The notes: generated by a model from the letters alone, not told the origin. A stretch of DNA of 9,372 nucleotides from DASQDT01 sp036380435 (GCA_036380435.1 DASVES010000506.1:1-9372); one strand, 5' to 3'. Counted from the stretch's first letter, positions 1 to 7,731 are shown. A program made the numbers and translations.

Positions 1-100
1 ACATGGATGAGCAGGATGGGGAGGATAGAGGATTTGAAATCTGAAATCTCAAATCTCTAATCAGCACTTTCTTCATCCTGCTTATCCTGCCCATCCATGT
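1..100. repeat. Intergenic hairpin element A (nonamer arms, heptamer core)
   Basis: The first 26 bases (1-26) and bases 75-100 are inverted repeats that agree at 22 of 26 positions; two of the four differences would be G-U pairs in RNA. Within each arm the word GGAT (or ATCC on the other arm) recurs every 9 nt (5, 14, 23; and 75, 83-84, 92-93), so the arms are themselves tandem nonamers. The core has heptamers GAAATCT (36-42), GAAATCT (43-49) and CAAATCT (50-56), and a small inner stem (31-37 with 49-55). The element may extend left of the window. It has the same layout as the elements at 1905-1994, 3700-3790 and 4873-4944 but uses a different word. No open reading frame or transposase is present. 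Function unknown. Confidence 0.75.
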
Positions 101-116
101 TGATTCCTACGTAGAC

Positions 117-139
117 GGGCAGCGGACTTGTCCCTGCCC
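117..139. other. Small hairpin upstream of tgt
   Basis: GGGCAG (117-122) pairs with CTGCCC (134-139), and GGA (124-126) pairs with TCC (131-133) around a CTTG loop; one base (123) is bulged. No T-tract follows, so it is not a standard intrinsic terminator. It lies in the 100-220 stretch before tgt, where I see no convincing promoter. It could be a leader structure of tgt or chance pairing in GC-rich DNA. Confidence 0.35.
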
Positions 140-220
140 CTACATCCGTGGCTCGCGTTGAGGGCTTGAACCTTACTACTGTTACTGTTGTGTTCCGAGA
201 AGATGACTGCTGTTGAGAAG

Positions 221-1447
221 ATGACGAGCGGCGCCCTCGGCTGGGAGGTTCTGGCCGAAGAGGGAGAGGCGCGCGCCGGCGTTCTGCAAACCCGCAGGGG
301 CCGCATCGAGACGCCCGTCTTCATGCCCGTGGGGACGCTCGGAACCGTCAAGGGCGTGCGCTTCGAGGCGCTGGAGTCGGAACTCGAAGCGCGCATCATC
401 CTCTCCAACACCTATCACCTCTGGCTGCGGCCCGGCCCCGAGACCATCCGCGCTTGCGGCGGGCTGCACCGCTTCACCGGCTGGCCCCGCGCGCTGCTCA
501 CTGACTCCGGCGGTTTTCAGGTGTGGAGCCTCGGCCACCTGCGCAAGCTCAGGGAGGAGGGCGTCGAGTTCCGCTCACACGTTGACGGCCGCGCCTGCTT
601 CCTCTCGCCCGAGGTCTCGATGGAGGTGCAGGCCGCGCTCGGCTCCGACATCGTGATGGCCTTCGACGAGTGCGCGCCCGGCGAGGCCACGCACGACGAG
701 GCGCGCGTCTCGATGGAGCTGACCGCGCGCTGGGCGCGCCGCTCGCGCACGCGCTTCGACGAGCTGCAACGCGAGGGCTTGGACGCGGGCCGAGTCGCCT
801 CCACATCCGACGACGACGAAAGGGAAGCGACAGACGACTACGACGCCGCATCGGCCCGGCTCAGCGGCGCGCAGGCGCTCTTCGGCATCGTGCAGGGCGC
901 GACGCATCTCGACCTGCGTCGCGAGAGTCTGGAGCGCACGGTCGATGTGGGCTTCGACGGCTACGCCATCGGGGGCCTGAGCGTCGGCGAGGAGAAGCCC
1001 GTGATGTACGAAGTCGTCGAATCCGTCGCCCCGCTCATGCCGCGCGACCGGCCGCGGTATCTGATGGGCGTGGGCACGCCCGAAGACCTTTTGGAGTGCG
1101 TCGCGCGCGGCGTCGATATGTTCGACTGCGTGCTCCCCACCAGAAACGGCCGGAACGGTCAGGCATACACCTCGCGCGGGCGGCTCAACATCAGAAACGC
1201 GCGCTGGGCCGCCGACCCCCGGCCGCTCGACGAGGAGTGCGCGTGCGCCGTCTGCCGCCGACACTCGCGCGCCTATCTGCGTCACCTCCACGCGACGGGC
1301 GAAATGCTCGCCGCCATCCTCCTTACGCATCACAATCTGGCTTTCTACCTTGACACCATGCGGCGCGTCAGGCAATCTATCCGGTCTGGTCAATTCACGC
1401 GTTTTCGGCGGGAGTTTATAGGGAAACTCAACTCCGGCGCCGGGTGA
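221..1447 (+). CDS. tgt: tRNA-guanine(34) transglycosylase (Tgt)
   Basis: Exchanges guanine 34 in GUN anticodons for preQ1, the base-exchange step of queuosine synthesis; cytoplasmic zinc enzyme. Numbering from ATG 221 (408 aa): the TDSGGFQV segment holds the general acid/base Asp95; FDEC (Asp149, Cys151) and GIVQG (Gln225) contribute to the base pocket; MFDCVLPTRNGRNG holds the nucleophile Asp302; Cys340, Cys342, Cys345 and His371 form the zinc site. All key residues are intact. ATGs at 203 and 221 and a TTG at 188 are in frame and none has a good Shine-Dalgarno. I chose 221 because the family N-terminus (E. coli FELLATDG) aligns with WEVLAEEG just after it and because the high-GC coding composition begins there. 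Odd feature: E. coli Tgt has 6 residues between RFD and ALFG, this protein has 38, an acidic serine-containing insertion (about 767-865). Followed by yajC-secD-secF, the classic neighbourhood. Confidence 0.95.
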   Translation: MTSGALGWEVLAEEGEARAGVLQTRRGRIETPVFMPVGTLGTVKGVRFEALESELEARIILSNTYHLWLRPGPETIRACGGLHRFTGWPRALLTDSGGFQVWSLGHLRKLREEGVEFRSHVDGRACFLSPEVSMEVQAALGSDIVMAFDECAPGEATHDEARVSMELTARWARRSRTRFDELQREGLDAGRVASTSDDDEREATDDYDAASARLSGAQALFGIVQGATHLDLRRESLERTVDVGFDGYAIGGLSVGEEKPVMYEVVESVAPLMPRDRPRYLMGVGTPEDLLECVARGVDMFDCVLPTRNGRNGQAYTSRGRLNIRNARWAADPRPLDEECACAVCRRHSRAYLRHLHATGEMLAAILLTHHNLAFYLDTMRRVRQSIRSGQFTRFRREFIGKLNSGAG

Positions 1448-1564
1448 GCCGAGGGGCCGTTTGCGGCGCTCGGACGCGACCGCGAAGGATTGCGCCGGGG
1501 CCGCGTTCGTTAAGGCCGCGCCCGTCCATGAAGGGCGCACGAAAGAATCTCGCAAGGTAGTCAC

Positions 1565-1570
1565 GGAGGA
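1565..1570 (+). promoter_or_regulatory. Ribosome binding site of yajC
   Basis: GGAGGA lies 5 nt before the TTG at 1576. The alternative ATG at 1588 would be 17 nt away, too far, so this site decides the start in favour of TTG. Confidence 0.7.
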
Positions 1571-1575
1571 ATCAC

Positions 1576-1899
1576 TTGTCACTGTTGATGCTCCAGCCGG
1601 GGCAGGAGAGCGGCGGCGGACTGTTGCCTTTTCTCGTCCAGATGATGCCGTTCATCCTGATCTTCTTCGTCTTCTACTTCCTCATCATCGTCCCGCAGCG
1701 CAAGCGGCAGCGCGCCCTTCAGGAGACCATCTCGGCGCTCAAGGCCGGCGACCGCATCGTCACCAGCGGCGGCATCATCGCCACCGTCACGGCCGTGCGC
1801 GACGCGAGCTTGCTCGTCCGCAGCGCCGACAAGTCGATGCTCGAAATCTCCCGCGCCGCCGTCGCCGGCCTCCACGGGGAAGAGGAGAAGAAGGGATAA
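1576..1899 (+). CDS. yajC: Preprotein translocase subunit YajC
   Basis: Small inner-membrane protein that associates with SecDF and the SecYEG translocon. The 107-residue product has the usual family length and layout: a short polar N-terminus, one strongly hydrophobic segment (about residues 17-39, ending in FLIIVP), the basic QRKRQR cluster just after it, and the soluble domain opening with the family motif GDRIVTSGGI (58-67). It starts with TTG; the GGAGGA 5 nt upstream supports that codon over ATG 1588. It sits 128 nt after tgt and 102 nt before secD, the conserved order. The C-terminus is short and charged (GEEEKKG). YajC is not essential in E. coli; its exact role is unsettled. Confidence 0.93.
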   Translation: MSLLMLQPGQESGGGLLPFLVQMMPFILIFFVFYFLIIVPQRKRQRALQETISALKAGDRIVTSGGIIATVTAVRDASLLVRSADKSMLEISRAAVAGLHGEEEKKG

Positions 1900-1904
1900 G
1901 CGGA

Positions 1905-1994
1905 TAGCCATTAGCTATTAGCCATTAGCTAATAGCTAAAACTAAAGCTCAAGCTAAAGCTCATCGCCAAAAGCTCATCGCTAATAGCTAACGG
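1905..1994. repeat. Intergenic hairpin element B (TAGCTAT/TAGCTAA heptamers)
   Basis: Five consecutive heptamers run from 1905 to 1939: TAGCCAT, TAGCTAT, TAGCCAT, TAGCTAA, TAGCTAA. They continue as degenerate AGCT-containing units (hexamer spacing at 1946-1961; TCATCGC at 1961 and 1975). A perfect 11-bp stem forms between 1911-1921 and 1929-1939 with a 7-nt loop. A larger fold pairs 1908-1922 with 1980-1994 at 14 of 15 positions. The larger fold would remove nearly all of the yajC-secD spacer: 8 nt remain after the yajC stop and 7 nt before the secD start. AT-rich against a GC-rich background. Confidence 0.8.
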
Positions 1995-2001
1995 CTTCAT
2001 C

Positions 2002-3696
<1,695 letters not shown>

Positions 3697-3699
3697 AAG

Positions 3700-3790
3700 C
3701 CGTGATCAGTGATGAGTGATAAGTGATAAGAATAATCACTTCCTGCTCATCACTTATCACTTATCACTTATCACTTATCACTCATTACGG
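3700..3790. repeat. Intergenic hairpin element C (GTGATAA heptamers)
   Basis: The left arm has four heptamers (GTGATCA, GTGATGA, GTGATAA, GTGATAA; 3702-3729). The right arm has six of the complementary kind (3747-3788: TCATCAC, four TTATCAC, TCATTAC). With CC at 3700 and GG at 3790 closing the base, 3700-3730 pairs with 3760-3790 at 28 of 31 positions; two of the other three are G-U pairs in RNA. Sliding by 7 nt gives alternative registers. The stem begins 3 nt after the secD stop and ends 5 nt before the secF ATG. No T-tract follows, and secF lies directly downstream, so a terminator role is unlikely. Confidence 0.88.
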
Positions 3791-3795
3791 TCTTT

Positions 3796-4869
3796 ATGCT
3801 ACGCATCCTTCACGACGTAAAAGTTGACTGGCTCGCCCTGCGGAAGCCGTTGCTGATGTTCTCCATCCTGCTGCTGCTGGCGGGGCTTGTCTCGGCCATC
3901 GGCCGCTGGGCGACGCCGGGCGGCACCGAGCCTTTCAACCTCGGCGTGGACTTCAAGGGCGGCACGCTCGTCACGGTCGATTTCAAGAGTCCGCCGTCGC
4001 TCGACGACATCCGCAATTCCCTGAGCGGCGTCGGCATGGGCGACGCCGTCATCCAGCCGGCGCTCGACAAGCAGGGGCGCTTCCTCATCAAGGTGGCGCA
4101 GCAGGGCACGGGCGAGGAGGCGCAGAGTAAGGCCGAGGTGGATGACGGCGCGGCGAAGGTTGGGGAGGCGCTCGCCGGCTTCGGCCAGCGGGTTGACCGC
4201 GCGACGGGCGAGGGCGACTGGGACATCGTCAGCAAGGACGCCGTCGGCCCCGTGGCGGGCCGGCAGCTCCGCAATCAGGCCATCACCGTCACGCTCCTGG
4301 CCCTCGTCGGCATCCTCCTCTACATCGCCTTTCGCTACGAGTGGACATACGGGGCGTCGGCCGTCATCACCGTCTTCCACGACGTGCTCGTCACGCTGGC
4401 CTTCTTCACCGTCTTCCAGTGGGAGGTCAACCTGACGACGATTGCGGCGCTCCTGACGCTCGTCGGCTTCTCCGTCAACGACACCATCGTGACCTTCGAC
4501 CGGGTGCGCGAGAACCTGCGCCTGCACCGCCGCGCCACGCTCTACGACACCACCAACGAAGCCATCAACCAGACGCTCTCGCGCACGGTGATTACAGCCG
4601 GCCTCGTCTTCCTCTCGGTGCTCGCGCTCGTGCTCTTCGGCGGCGAAGTCTTACGCAGCTTCTCGCTCGCCCTCTTCATCGGCGTGATCATCGGCACCTA
4701 CTCGACCATCGCCATCTCGAACCCGCTCATGGTCTGGTGGCAGCAACGCCTTGAGCGCGCCGGCCGCGGGGGCGCCAAGGAGACTTTGCCCCGCCCCGAG
4801 GGCGGCCCCCGCCAGACCCGCACGACGACCGCGCCCGCCAAGCGCAGGGCCGGCGCCGCGGCCCGGTAA
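3796..4869 (+). CDS. secF: Protein translocase subunit SecF
   Basis: Forms the SecDF complex with the upstream gene product and assists late steps of Sec-dependent export. The 357-residue product has TM1 near residues 18-36, the GVDFKGGT signature (50-57) in the first periplasmic segment, VSKDAVGPVAGRQL (145-158) before TM2, FHDVLVT (194-200), and GFSVNDTIVTFDRVREN (224-240), whose Asp229 matches the functionally important E. coli SecF Asp213. The last helices end near 315. The C-terminal tail (about 318-357) is long, basic and Pro/Arg/Ala-rich, probably cytoplasmic and disordered. The ATG at 3796 has no visible Shine-Dalgarno; the bases just upstream are the foot of hairpin element C. Translation may therefore depend on coupling to secD. 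Confidence 0.96.
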   Translation: MLRILHDVKVDWLALRKPLLMFSILLLLAGLVSAIGRWATPGGTEPFNLGVDFKGGTLVTVDFKSPPSLDDIRNSLSGVGMGDAVIQPALDKQGRFLIKVAQQGTGEEAQSKAEVDDGAAKVGEALAGFGQRVDRATGEGDWDIVSKDAVGPVAGRQLRNQAITVTLLALVGILLYIAFRYEWTYGASAVITVFHDVLVTLAFFTVFQWEVNLTTIAALLTLVGFSVNDTIVTFDRVRENLRLHRRATLYDTTNEAINQTLSRTVITAGLVFLSVLALVLFGGEVLRSFSLALFIGVIIGTYSTIAISNPLMVWWQQRLERAGRGGAKETLPRPEGGPRQTRTTTAPAKRRAGAAAR

Positions 4870-4872
4870 AAC

Positions 4873-4944
4873 AAGGATGAGGGATGAGGGATGAGGGATG
4901 AATGTGTCTCCTTATTCATCCCTCATCCCTCATCCCTCATCCCT
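4873..4944. repeat. Intergenic hairpin element D (AGGGATG heptamers)
   Basis: The left arm has AAGGATG followed by three copies of AGGGATG (4873-4900). The right arm has four copies of CATCCCT (4917-4944). Arms 4873-4903 and 4914-4944 pair at 30 of 31 positions around a 10-nt loop (4904-4913), the most perfect of the four elements. It begins 3 nt after the secF stop codon. Confidence 0.9.
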
Positions 4945-4950
4945 GCTTTT
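4873..4950 (+). terminator. Possible terminator after secF (element D plus TTTT)
   Basis: The 31-bp hairpin of element D is followed two bases later by TTTT (4947-4950) and then CTGCTT. The position right after the last Sec gene suits a terminator. The stem is much longer and less GC-rich than standard intrinsic terminators and the T-tract is short, so this is an inference from position and fold. Confidence 0.45.
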
Positions 4951-5340
4951 CTGCTTGACTTCCGGCCGCACAGCGACATAGACTGAGCGCGTTGCTGGCC
5001 AATCGAATATTTACATCAAGCACGCCCGTTCTCGCCTGAGGTGTGGGACGGACGTTTGGGCGCGCCCCGCTTGCGGGCGACCGCGCCGGCCGGCTTGATC
5101 GCTTTCACGCACTGAAGCATCGGGTGAGGCGCTTCCCTCTTGGGAGCGTCTTCGTTCGTCAGGCGTGGTCGTTAGCGGCCGGTTCTGCCACCCCCCACTT
5201 TTTTTAAGGAATATTTTATAAATCGAGCGGGCGTTTTTGTTGTAAAGACGTTTTAGCACCAAGAACTACGTGGTTCTCGGATTTCGTCACTACGGCACCC
5301 CTGATCCACCGGCACCGGAAGAGGGAGGATAGACGCAACC
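4946..5340 (+). other. Noncoding leader region before tonB with several hairpins
   Basis: No supported gene lies in these 395 bases. Visible structures: a nested fold with GGCGCG (5059-5064) pairing CGCGCC (5082-5087) around an inner CCCG/CGGG stem with a CTTG loop; a second hairpin at 5128-5150 with TCTT loop and one bulge; a T7 run (5199-5205) with no good stem before it; an AT-rich island (about 5199-5223); and a short imperfect hairpin at 5259-5280 (7 of 8 pairs). I recognise no known riboswitch; in particular I see no obvious cobalamin-riboswitch B12 box. It could hold a promoter with a long leader or a small RNA. Confidence 0.5.
5199..5223 (+). promoter_or_regulatory. AT-rich island, candidate promoter of the ton operon
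   Basis: This is the most AT-rich stretch in the spacer and contains TATAAA (5217-5222) as a possible -10 element, about 120 nt before tonB. I cannot point to a matching -35 hexamer 17 nt upstream. The call rests on composition and position only. Confidence 0.3.
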
Positions 5341-6162
5341 ATGTTCGAAAACTTAGTTGAGTCCGGTTCGCACAAAGACGACCTTGCGCGAAAAGGCTCG
5401 TTCCTGCTGGGCACGCTCGTCGTCTACGGCATCGTCTTCGTCGCCGTCGGCATTCTGAGCGTGTACCTGTATAACGCCAATCTGCCCGACACGAGCCTCG
5501 AGCTGACGACGCTGGTCGCGCCCGTGCCGGCCGCACCGGAGCCGGAGGCCAAGCCCGAGCAGAAGGAGGAGCAGAAGCCCGAGGCCAAGGCCGAGCCGCA
5601 GGTCTCCATGCGCCAGGAAATCTCGATGATCATGCCGCCCGACATGTCCAAGAATCGGGAGGTCGCCAAGGCGGAGACCAAAGAGATTGCGCGCAACGTG
5701 CCCGTCGTGATCGGCAACCGCGACGTTGACGCGGCGCCCTCAGCCATGACCAGCGGCCCCATCGGCCCGGCCGTCAGCGGTGGCGGTGGCGGCGGCGGCG
5801 GCGGCACCGGCCCGGTGGTGAAGTCCGACGACGACGCCCCGCCGCCTCCGCCGAAACCGACGCCCGCGCCCAAGAAGAACGTGACGATCTCCGGCGGCGT
5901 CTTAAACGGCAAGGCCGTCTCGAAGCCCGCGCCGGCCTACCCGGCCATCGCCAAGGCGGCGCGCGCCTCCGGCACCGTCACCGTGCAGATCACGGTCGAT
6001 GAGTCGGGCCGCGTCGTATCGGCCACGCCGGTGAGCGGCCACCCGCTGTTGCAGCAGGCCGCGGCCTCGGCCGTGCGCCAGTGGCGGTTTACGCCGACGC
6101 TGCTCTCGGGCCAGCCGGTGAAGGTCACGGGTGTCGTCACCGTCAACTTCAACCTACAGTAG
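5341..6162 (+). CDS. Energy transducer TonB
   Basis: TonB-family protein that would carry energy from an ExbB/ExbD motor across the periplasm to outer-membrane receptors. The 273 residues show: a polar cytoplasmic N-terminus (1-19); one membrane helix (about 20-44); a Pro/Glu/Lys-rich stretch (61-87); a run of nine glycines (147-155); a run of five prolines within a Pro/Lys stretch (167-178); and the TonB C-terminal domain (about 198-273) opening with PAYPAIAKAARASG and containing ASAVRQWRFTPTLLSGQPV, typical of the fold. GGGAGG at 5323-5328 lies 12 nt before the ATG, slightly long but the only candidate. The N-terminal sequence resembles acidobacterial TonBs as I remember them. Which receptor it serves cannot be read from this window. 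Confidence 0.92.
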   Translation: MFENLVESGSHKDDLARKGSFLLGTLVVYGIVFVAVGILSVYLYNANLPDTSLELTTLVAPVPAAPEPEAKPEQKEEQKPEAKAEPQVSMRQEISMIMPPDMSKNREVAKAETKEIARNVPVVIGNRDVDAAPSAMTSGPIGPAVSGGGGGGGGGTGPVVKSDDDAPPPPPKPTPAPKKNVTISGGVLNGKAVSKPAPAYPAIAKAARASGTVTVQITVDESGRVVSATPVSGHPLLQQAAASAVRQWRFTPTLLSGQPVKVTGVVTVNFNLQ

Positions 6163-6202
6163 CGGCGCGCACAGGCGAGAGGCGCACGAACGTTTGCAGG
6201 TT

Positions 6203-6236
6203 GGCGCGGCGCTCCCCTCGGCGGGGCCGCCGCGCC
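6203..6236 (+). other. GC-rich hairpin in the tonB-exbB spacer
   Basis: GGCGCGGCG (6203-6211) pairs perfectly with CGCCGCGCC (6228-6236), and CCCC (6214-6217) pairs with GGGG (6223-6226) inside it around TCGGC. That gives 13 G-C pairs with a small internal loop. No T-tract follows, so full termination is unlikely. Transcript processing, stabilisation or partial attenuation are possible. Confidence 0.6.
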
Positions 6237-6297
6237 CCAGTGCCACGCCTCCCTCGCAGGCGGCGCTTCTGGAATTCAGTGGAGTTTAAAAATCTTT

Positions 6298-6303
6298 GGA
6301 GGG
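6298..6303 (+). promoter_or_regulatory. Ribosome binding site of exbB
   Basis: GGAGGG lies 7 nt before GTG 6311. The in-frame TTG at 6296 overlaps this site and so cannot be the start served by it. The site selects GTG 6311. Confidence 0.8.
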
Positions 6304-6310
6304 TCCTATC

Positions 6311-7087
6311 GTGACTATTTTGATGAATGTTGTGGGCAGCAAGGCGTTAAGTTTCCTCGTGTTCCTCTGGCAGGAAGGCGGCGCCGGCGGCGAGACCACC
6401 ATGCAGGAGGCCTTCACCATCTCCGAGATGATCAAGAACCTCGGCTGGGTGGCGCTCACCGTCATCGTCATCCTCTTGATCATGTCGATGTACTCCATCG
6501 CCATCATGGTCGAGCGGTTCCTGACCTACTCGGCCGCCAAGAAGCAGTCGCGTGAGTTCGCGCCGCGCGTCGCCCAGGCCCTGAAGAACGACCGCATCGA
6601 GGAAGCCATCAACATCAGCGACAAGCACAAGAAGTCGCACCTCGCGATGGTCGTCAACGCCGGTCTTCAGGAGTTCCGCGCGCACGAACAGTCAGCGGAC
6701 ATCTCCGGCGAGGAGATCGAGGCCTCAAAGCGCGCCCTCCAGCGGGCTATCGCCATTAAGTCGGCCGAGTTCAAGCGCGGCCTTTCGGGTCTCGCCACCA
6801 TCGGCTCGACGGCGCCGTTCGTCGGACTCTTCGGCACGGTGTTCGGCATCATCAACGCCTTCACCGGCATGAAGTCGGCGGAGTCCGCCGGTATCGGCGC
6901 GGTCGCGGGCGGAATCGCCGAGGCGCTTCTGACCACGGCGCTCGGTCTGGCCGTGGCGGTGCCGGCCGTGTGGCTCTTCAACTACTTCACGGGCAAGGTT
7001 GACGGCTTCATCGTCGAGATGGACAACTCGGCGTCGGAACTGATCGACTACTTCCTGAAGAACCGCACGCGGCAGTTGAAGTCGTAG
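6311..7087 (+). CDS. exbB: ExbB/TolQ/MotA-family proton channel protein
   Basis: Inner-membrane subunit forming the pentameric proton-conducting channel that powers TonB. Starting from GTG 6311 (chosen by the GGAGGG 7 nt upstream) the product has 258 residues, close to the family norm. TM1 lies near residues 45-67 (WVALTVIVILLIMSMYSIAI). A long cytoplasmic, charged helical region follows. Then comes the conserved block LATIGSTAPFVGLFGTVFGI (TM2) and GGIAEALLTTALGLAVAVPA (TM3), both closely matching ExbB/TolQ signatures. The glutamate in GIAEALL matches the conserved TM3 glutamate of the family. The first 30 residues, with a short hydrophobic patch and a Gly/Glu-rich stretch, are an extension whose role I cannot tell. 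The pairing with tonB and two exbD genes favours ExbB over TolQ or MotA. Confidence 0.92.
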   Translation: MTILMNVVGSKALSFLVFLWQEGGAGGETTMQEAFTISEMIKNLGWVALTVIVILLIMSMYSIAIMVERFLTYSAAKKQSREFAPRVAQALKNDRIEEAINISDKHKKSHLAMVVNAGLQEFRAHEQSADISGEEIEASKRALQRAIAIKSAEFKRGLSGLATIGSTAPFVGLFGTVFGIINAFTGMKSAESAGIGAVAGGIAEALLTTALGLAVAVPAVWLFNYFTGKVDGFIVEMDNSASELIDYFLKNRTRQLKS

Positions 7088-7118
7088 GGCCGCGGCCGAA
7101 GTTTCAGGGCGGCCGAGA

Positions 7119-7173
7119 GCGCGCCGCCACACCGTTCATCTTCGCCGCGGCGGCGGGGTTTCGGGCGGCGCGC
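7119..7173 (+). other. GC-rich hairpin in the exbB-exbD spacer
   Basis: GCGCGCCGCC (7119-7128) pairs perfectly with GGCGGCGCGC (7164-7173). The intervening sequence includes a further self-complementary CGCCGCGGCG (7144-7153). It lies inside the 130-nt spacer, 27 nt before the Shine-Dalgarno of the next gene. No T-tract follows. Such pairing can arise by chance at this GC content, but similar hairpins recur in the other spacers of the operon. Confidence 0.5.
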
Positions 7174-7200
7174 GCGAGCGGCGGGGCGTTCAGGTTCGTT

Positions 7201-7206
7201 AAGGAG
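7201..7206 (+). promoter_or_regulatory. Ribosome binding site of the first exbD
   Basis: AAGGAG, 11 nt before ATG 7218. A second ATG two codons later (7224) is a less likely alternative at 17 nt. Confidence 0.65.
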
Positions 7207-7217
7207 ATTTGTAAGTC

Positions 7218-7685
7218 ATGTCAATGTCAACCGGTTCAGGTAGCGGGGGGCTTAACTCGGACATCAACGTCACGCCGATGGTGGACATCATGCTGGTGTT
7301 GCTGATCATCTTCATGGTCATCACGCCGTTCCTCCAGCAGGGCGTCTCGGTGGCGCTGCCGCGCGACATGAAGAACCCGGACGAGGACAAGGCGATCATC
7401 AAGGAGTCGTCGGTCGTCGTGGCCGTCACGGCGGACGGCAAGCTCTTCCTCGGCAAGAAGCCGATTGAGAAGCCCGACCTCAAGGCCGAGATCGACAAGA
7501 AGATGGAAGGCAAGGCCGCCGACGAGCGGATCGTCTACATCCGCAGCGACATCGGCGCCGACTACGGGAAGGTCGTTGACACCATCAACACTATCCGCGA
7601 GTCGGGCATCGACCAGATCGGCCTCGTCGCCGACAAGAAGAAGGGCGGCGACGCGGCCCCGGCCGCCGCGGCCCCTGCCTCGTAA
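7218..7685 (+). CDS. exbD: ExbD-family biopolymer transport protein (first copy)
   Basis: Partner of ExbB: its single membrane helix sits in the channel and its periplasmic domain contacts TonB. The 155-residue product has a short Ser/Gly-rich cytoplasmic N-terminus, the signature DINVTPMVDIMLVLLIIFMV with the essential membrane aspartate at Asp23 (E. coli ExbD Asp25), one helix (about 20-40), and a periplasmic domain with VTADGKLFLGKKPIEKPDL and RIVYIRSDIGADYGKVVDTI, typical of the family. It ends in a Lys-rich then Ala/Pro-rich tail (about 138-155). A second exbD follows after 69 nt, and the two share a 27-nt identical stretch over the membrane helix. Confidence 0.93.
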   Translation: MSMSTGSGSGGLNSDINVTPMVDIMLVLLIIFMVITPFLQQGVSVALPRDMKNPDEDKAIIKESSVVVAVTADGKLFLGKKPIEKPDLKAEIDKKMEGKAADERIVYIRSDIGADYGKVVDTINTIRESGIDQIGLVADKKKGGDAAPAAAAPAS

Positions 7686-7712
7686 CAGGGCGACACAGGG
7701 CGACTATGCCCA

Positions 7713-7731
7713 CGGGCGCGCACTGCGCCCG
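7713..7731 (+). other. Hairpin and tandem decamer in the exbD-exbD spacer
   Basis: CGGGCGC (7713-7719) pairs with GCGCCCG (7725-7731) around a 5-nt loop, ending 9 nt before the Shine-Dalgarno of the second exbD. Just upstream, the decamer ACAGGGCGAC is repeated exactly in tandem (7685-7694 and 7695-7704). The first copy begins on the last base of the stop codon. Confidence 0.55.

Noticed and set aside
1..100. Miniature transposable element with 26-bp terminal inverted repeats
   Set aside because: The left border is the window edge, no target duplication can be shown, and the arms are tandem nonamers like the other elements; better treated as one of that set.
158..194. Promoter for tgt using TTGAGG or TTGAAC as -35
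   Set aside because: No acceptable -10 hexamer lies about 17 nt downstream of either.
1464..1497. Hairpin CGGCGC/GCGCCG between tgt and yajC
   Set aside because: Only six pairs with a 22-nt loop, readily expected by chance at this GC content.
575..1582. Open frame of 335 codons on the minus strand across tgt
   Set aside because: It mirrors the tgt coding frame in high-GC sequence, matches no family I know and is incompatible with the well-supported tgt.
1461..1907. Open frame of 148 codons on the plus strand overlapping yajC
   Set aside because: Arg-rich shadow frame; yajC in the other frame has a ribosome site and family motifs.
3700..3790. CRISPR-like array
   Set aside because: Units are 7 nt and directly contiguous with no spacers, and they fold back on themselves; no cas genes are present.
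5011..5262. Open frame of 83 codons on the minus strand in the tonB upstream spacer
   Set aside because: No recognisable domain, no clear ribosome site, and composition changes abruptly within it; probably noncoding.
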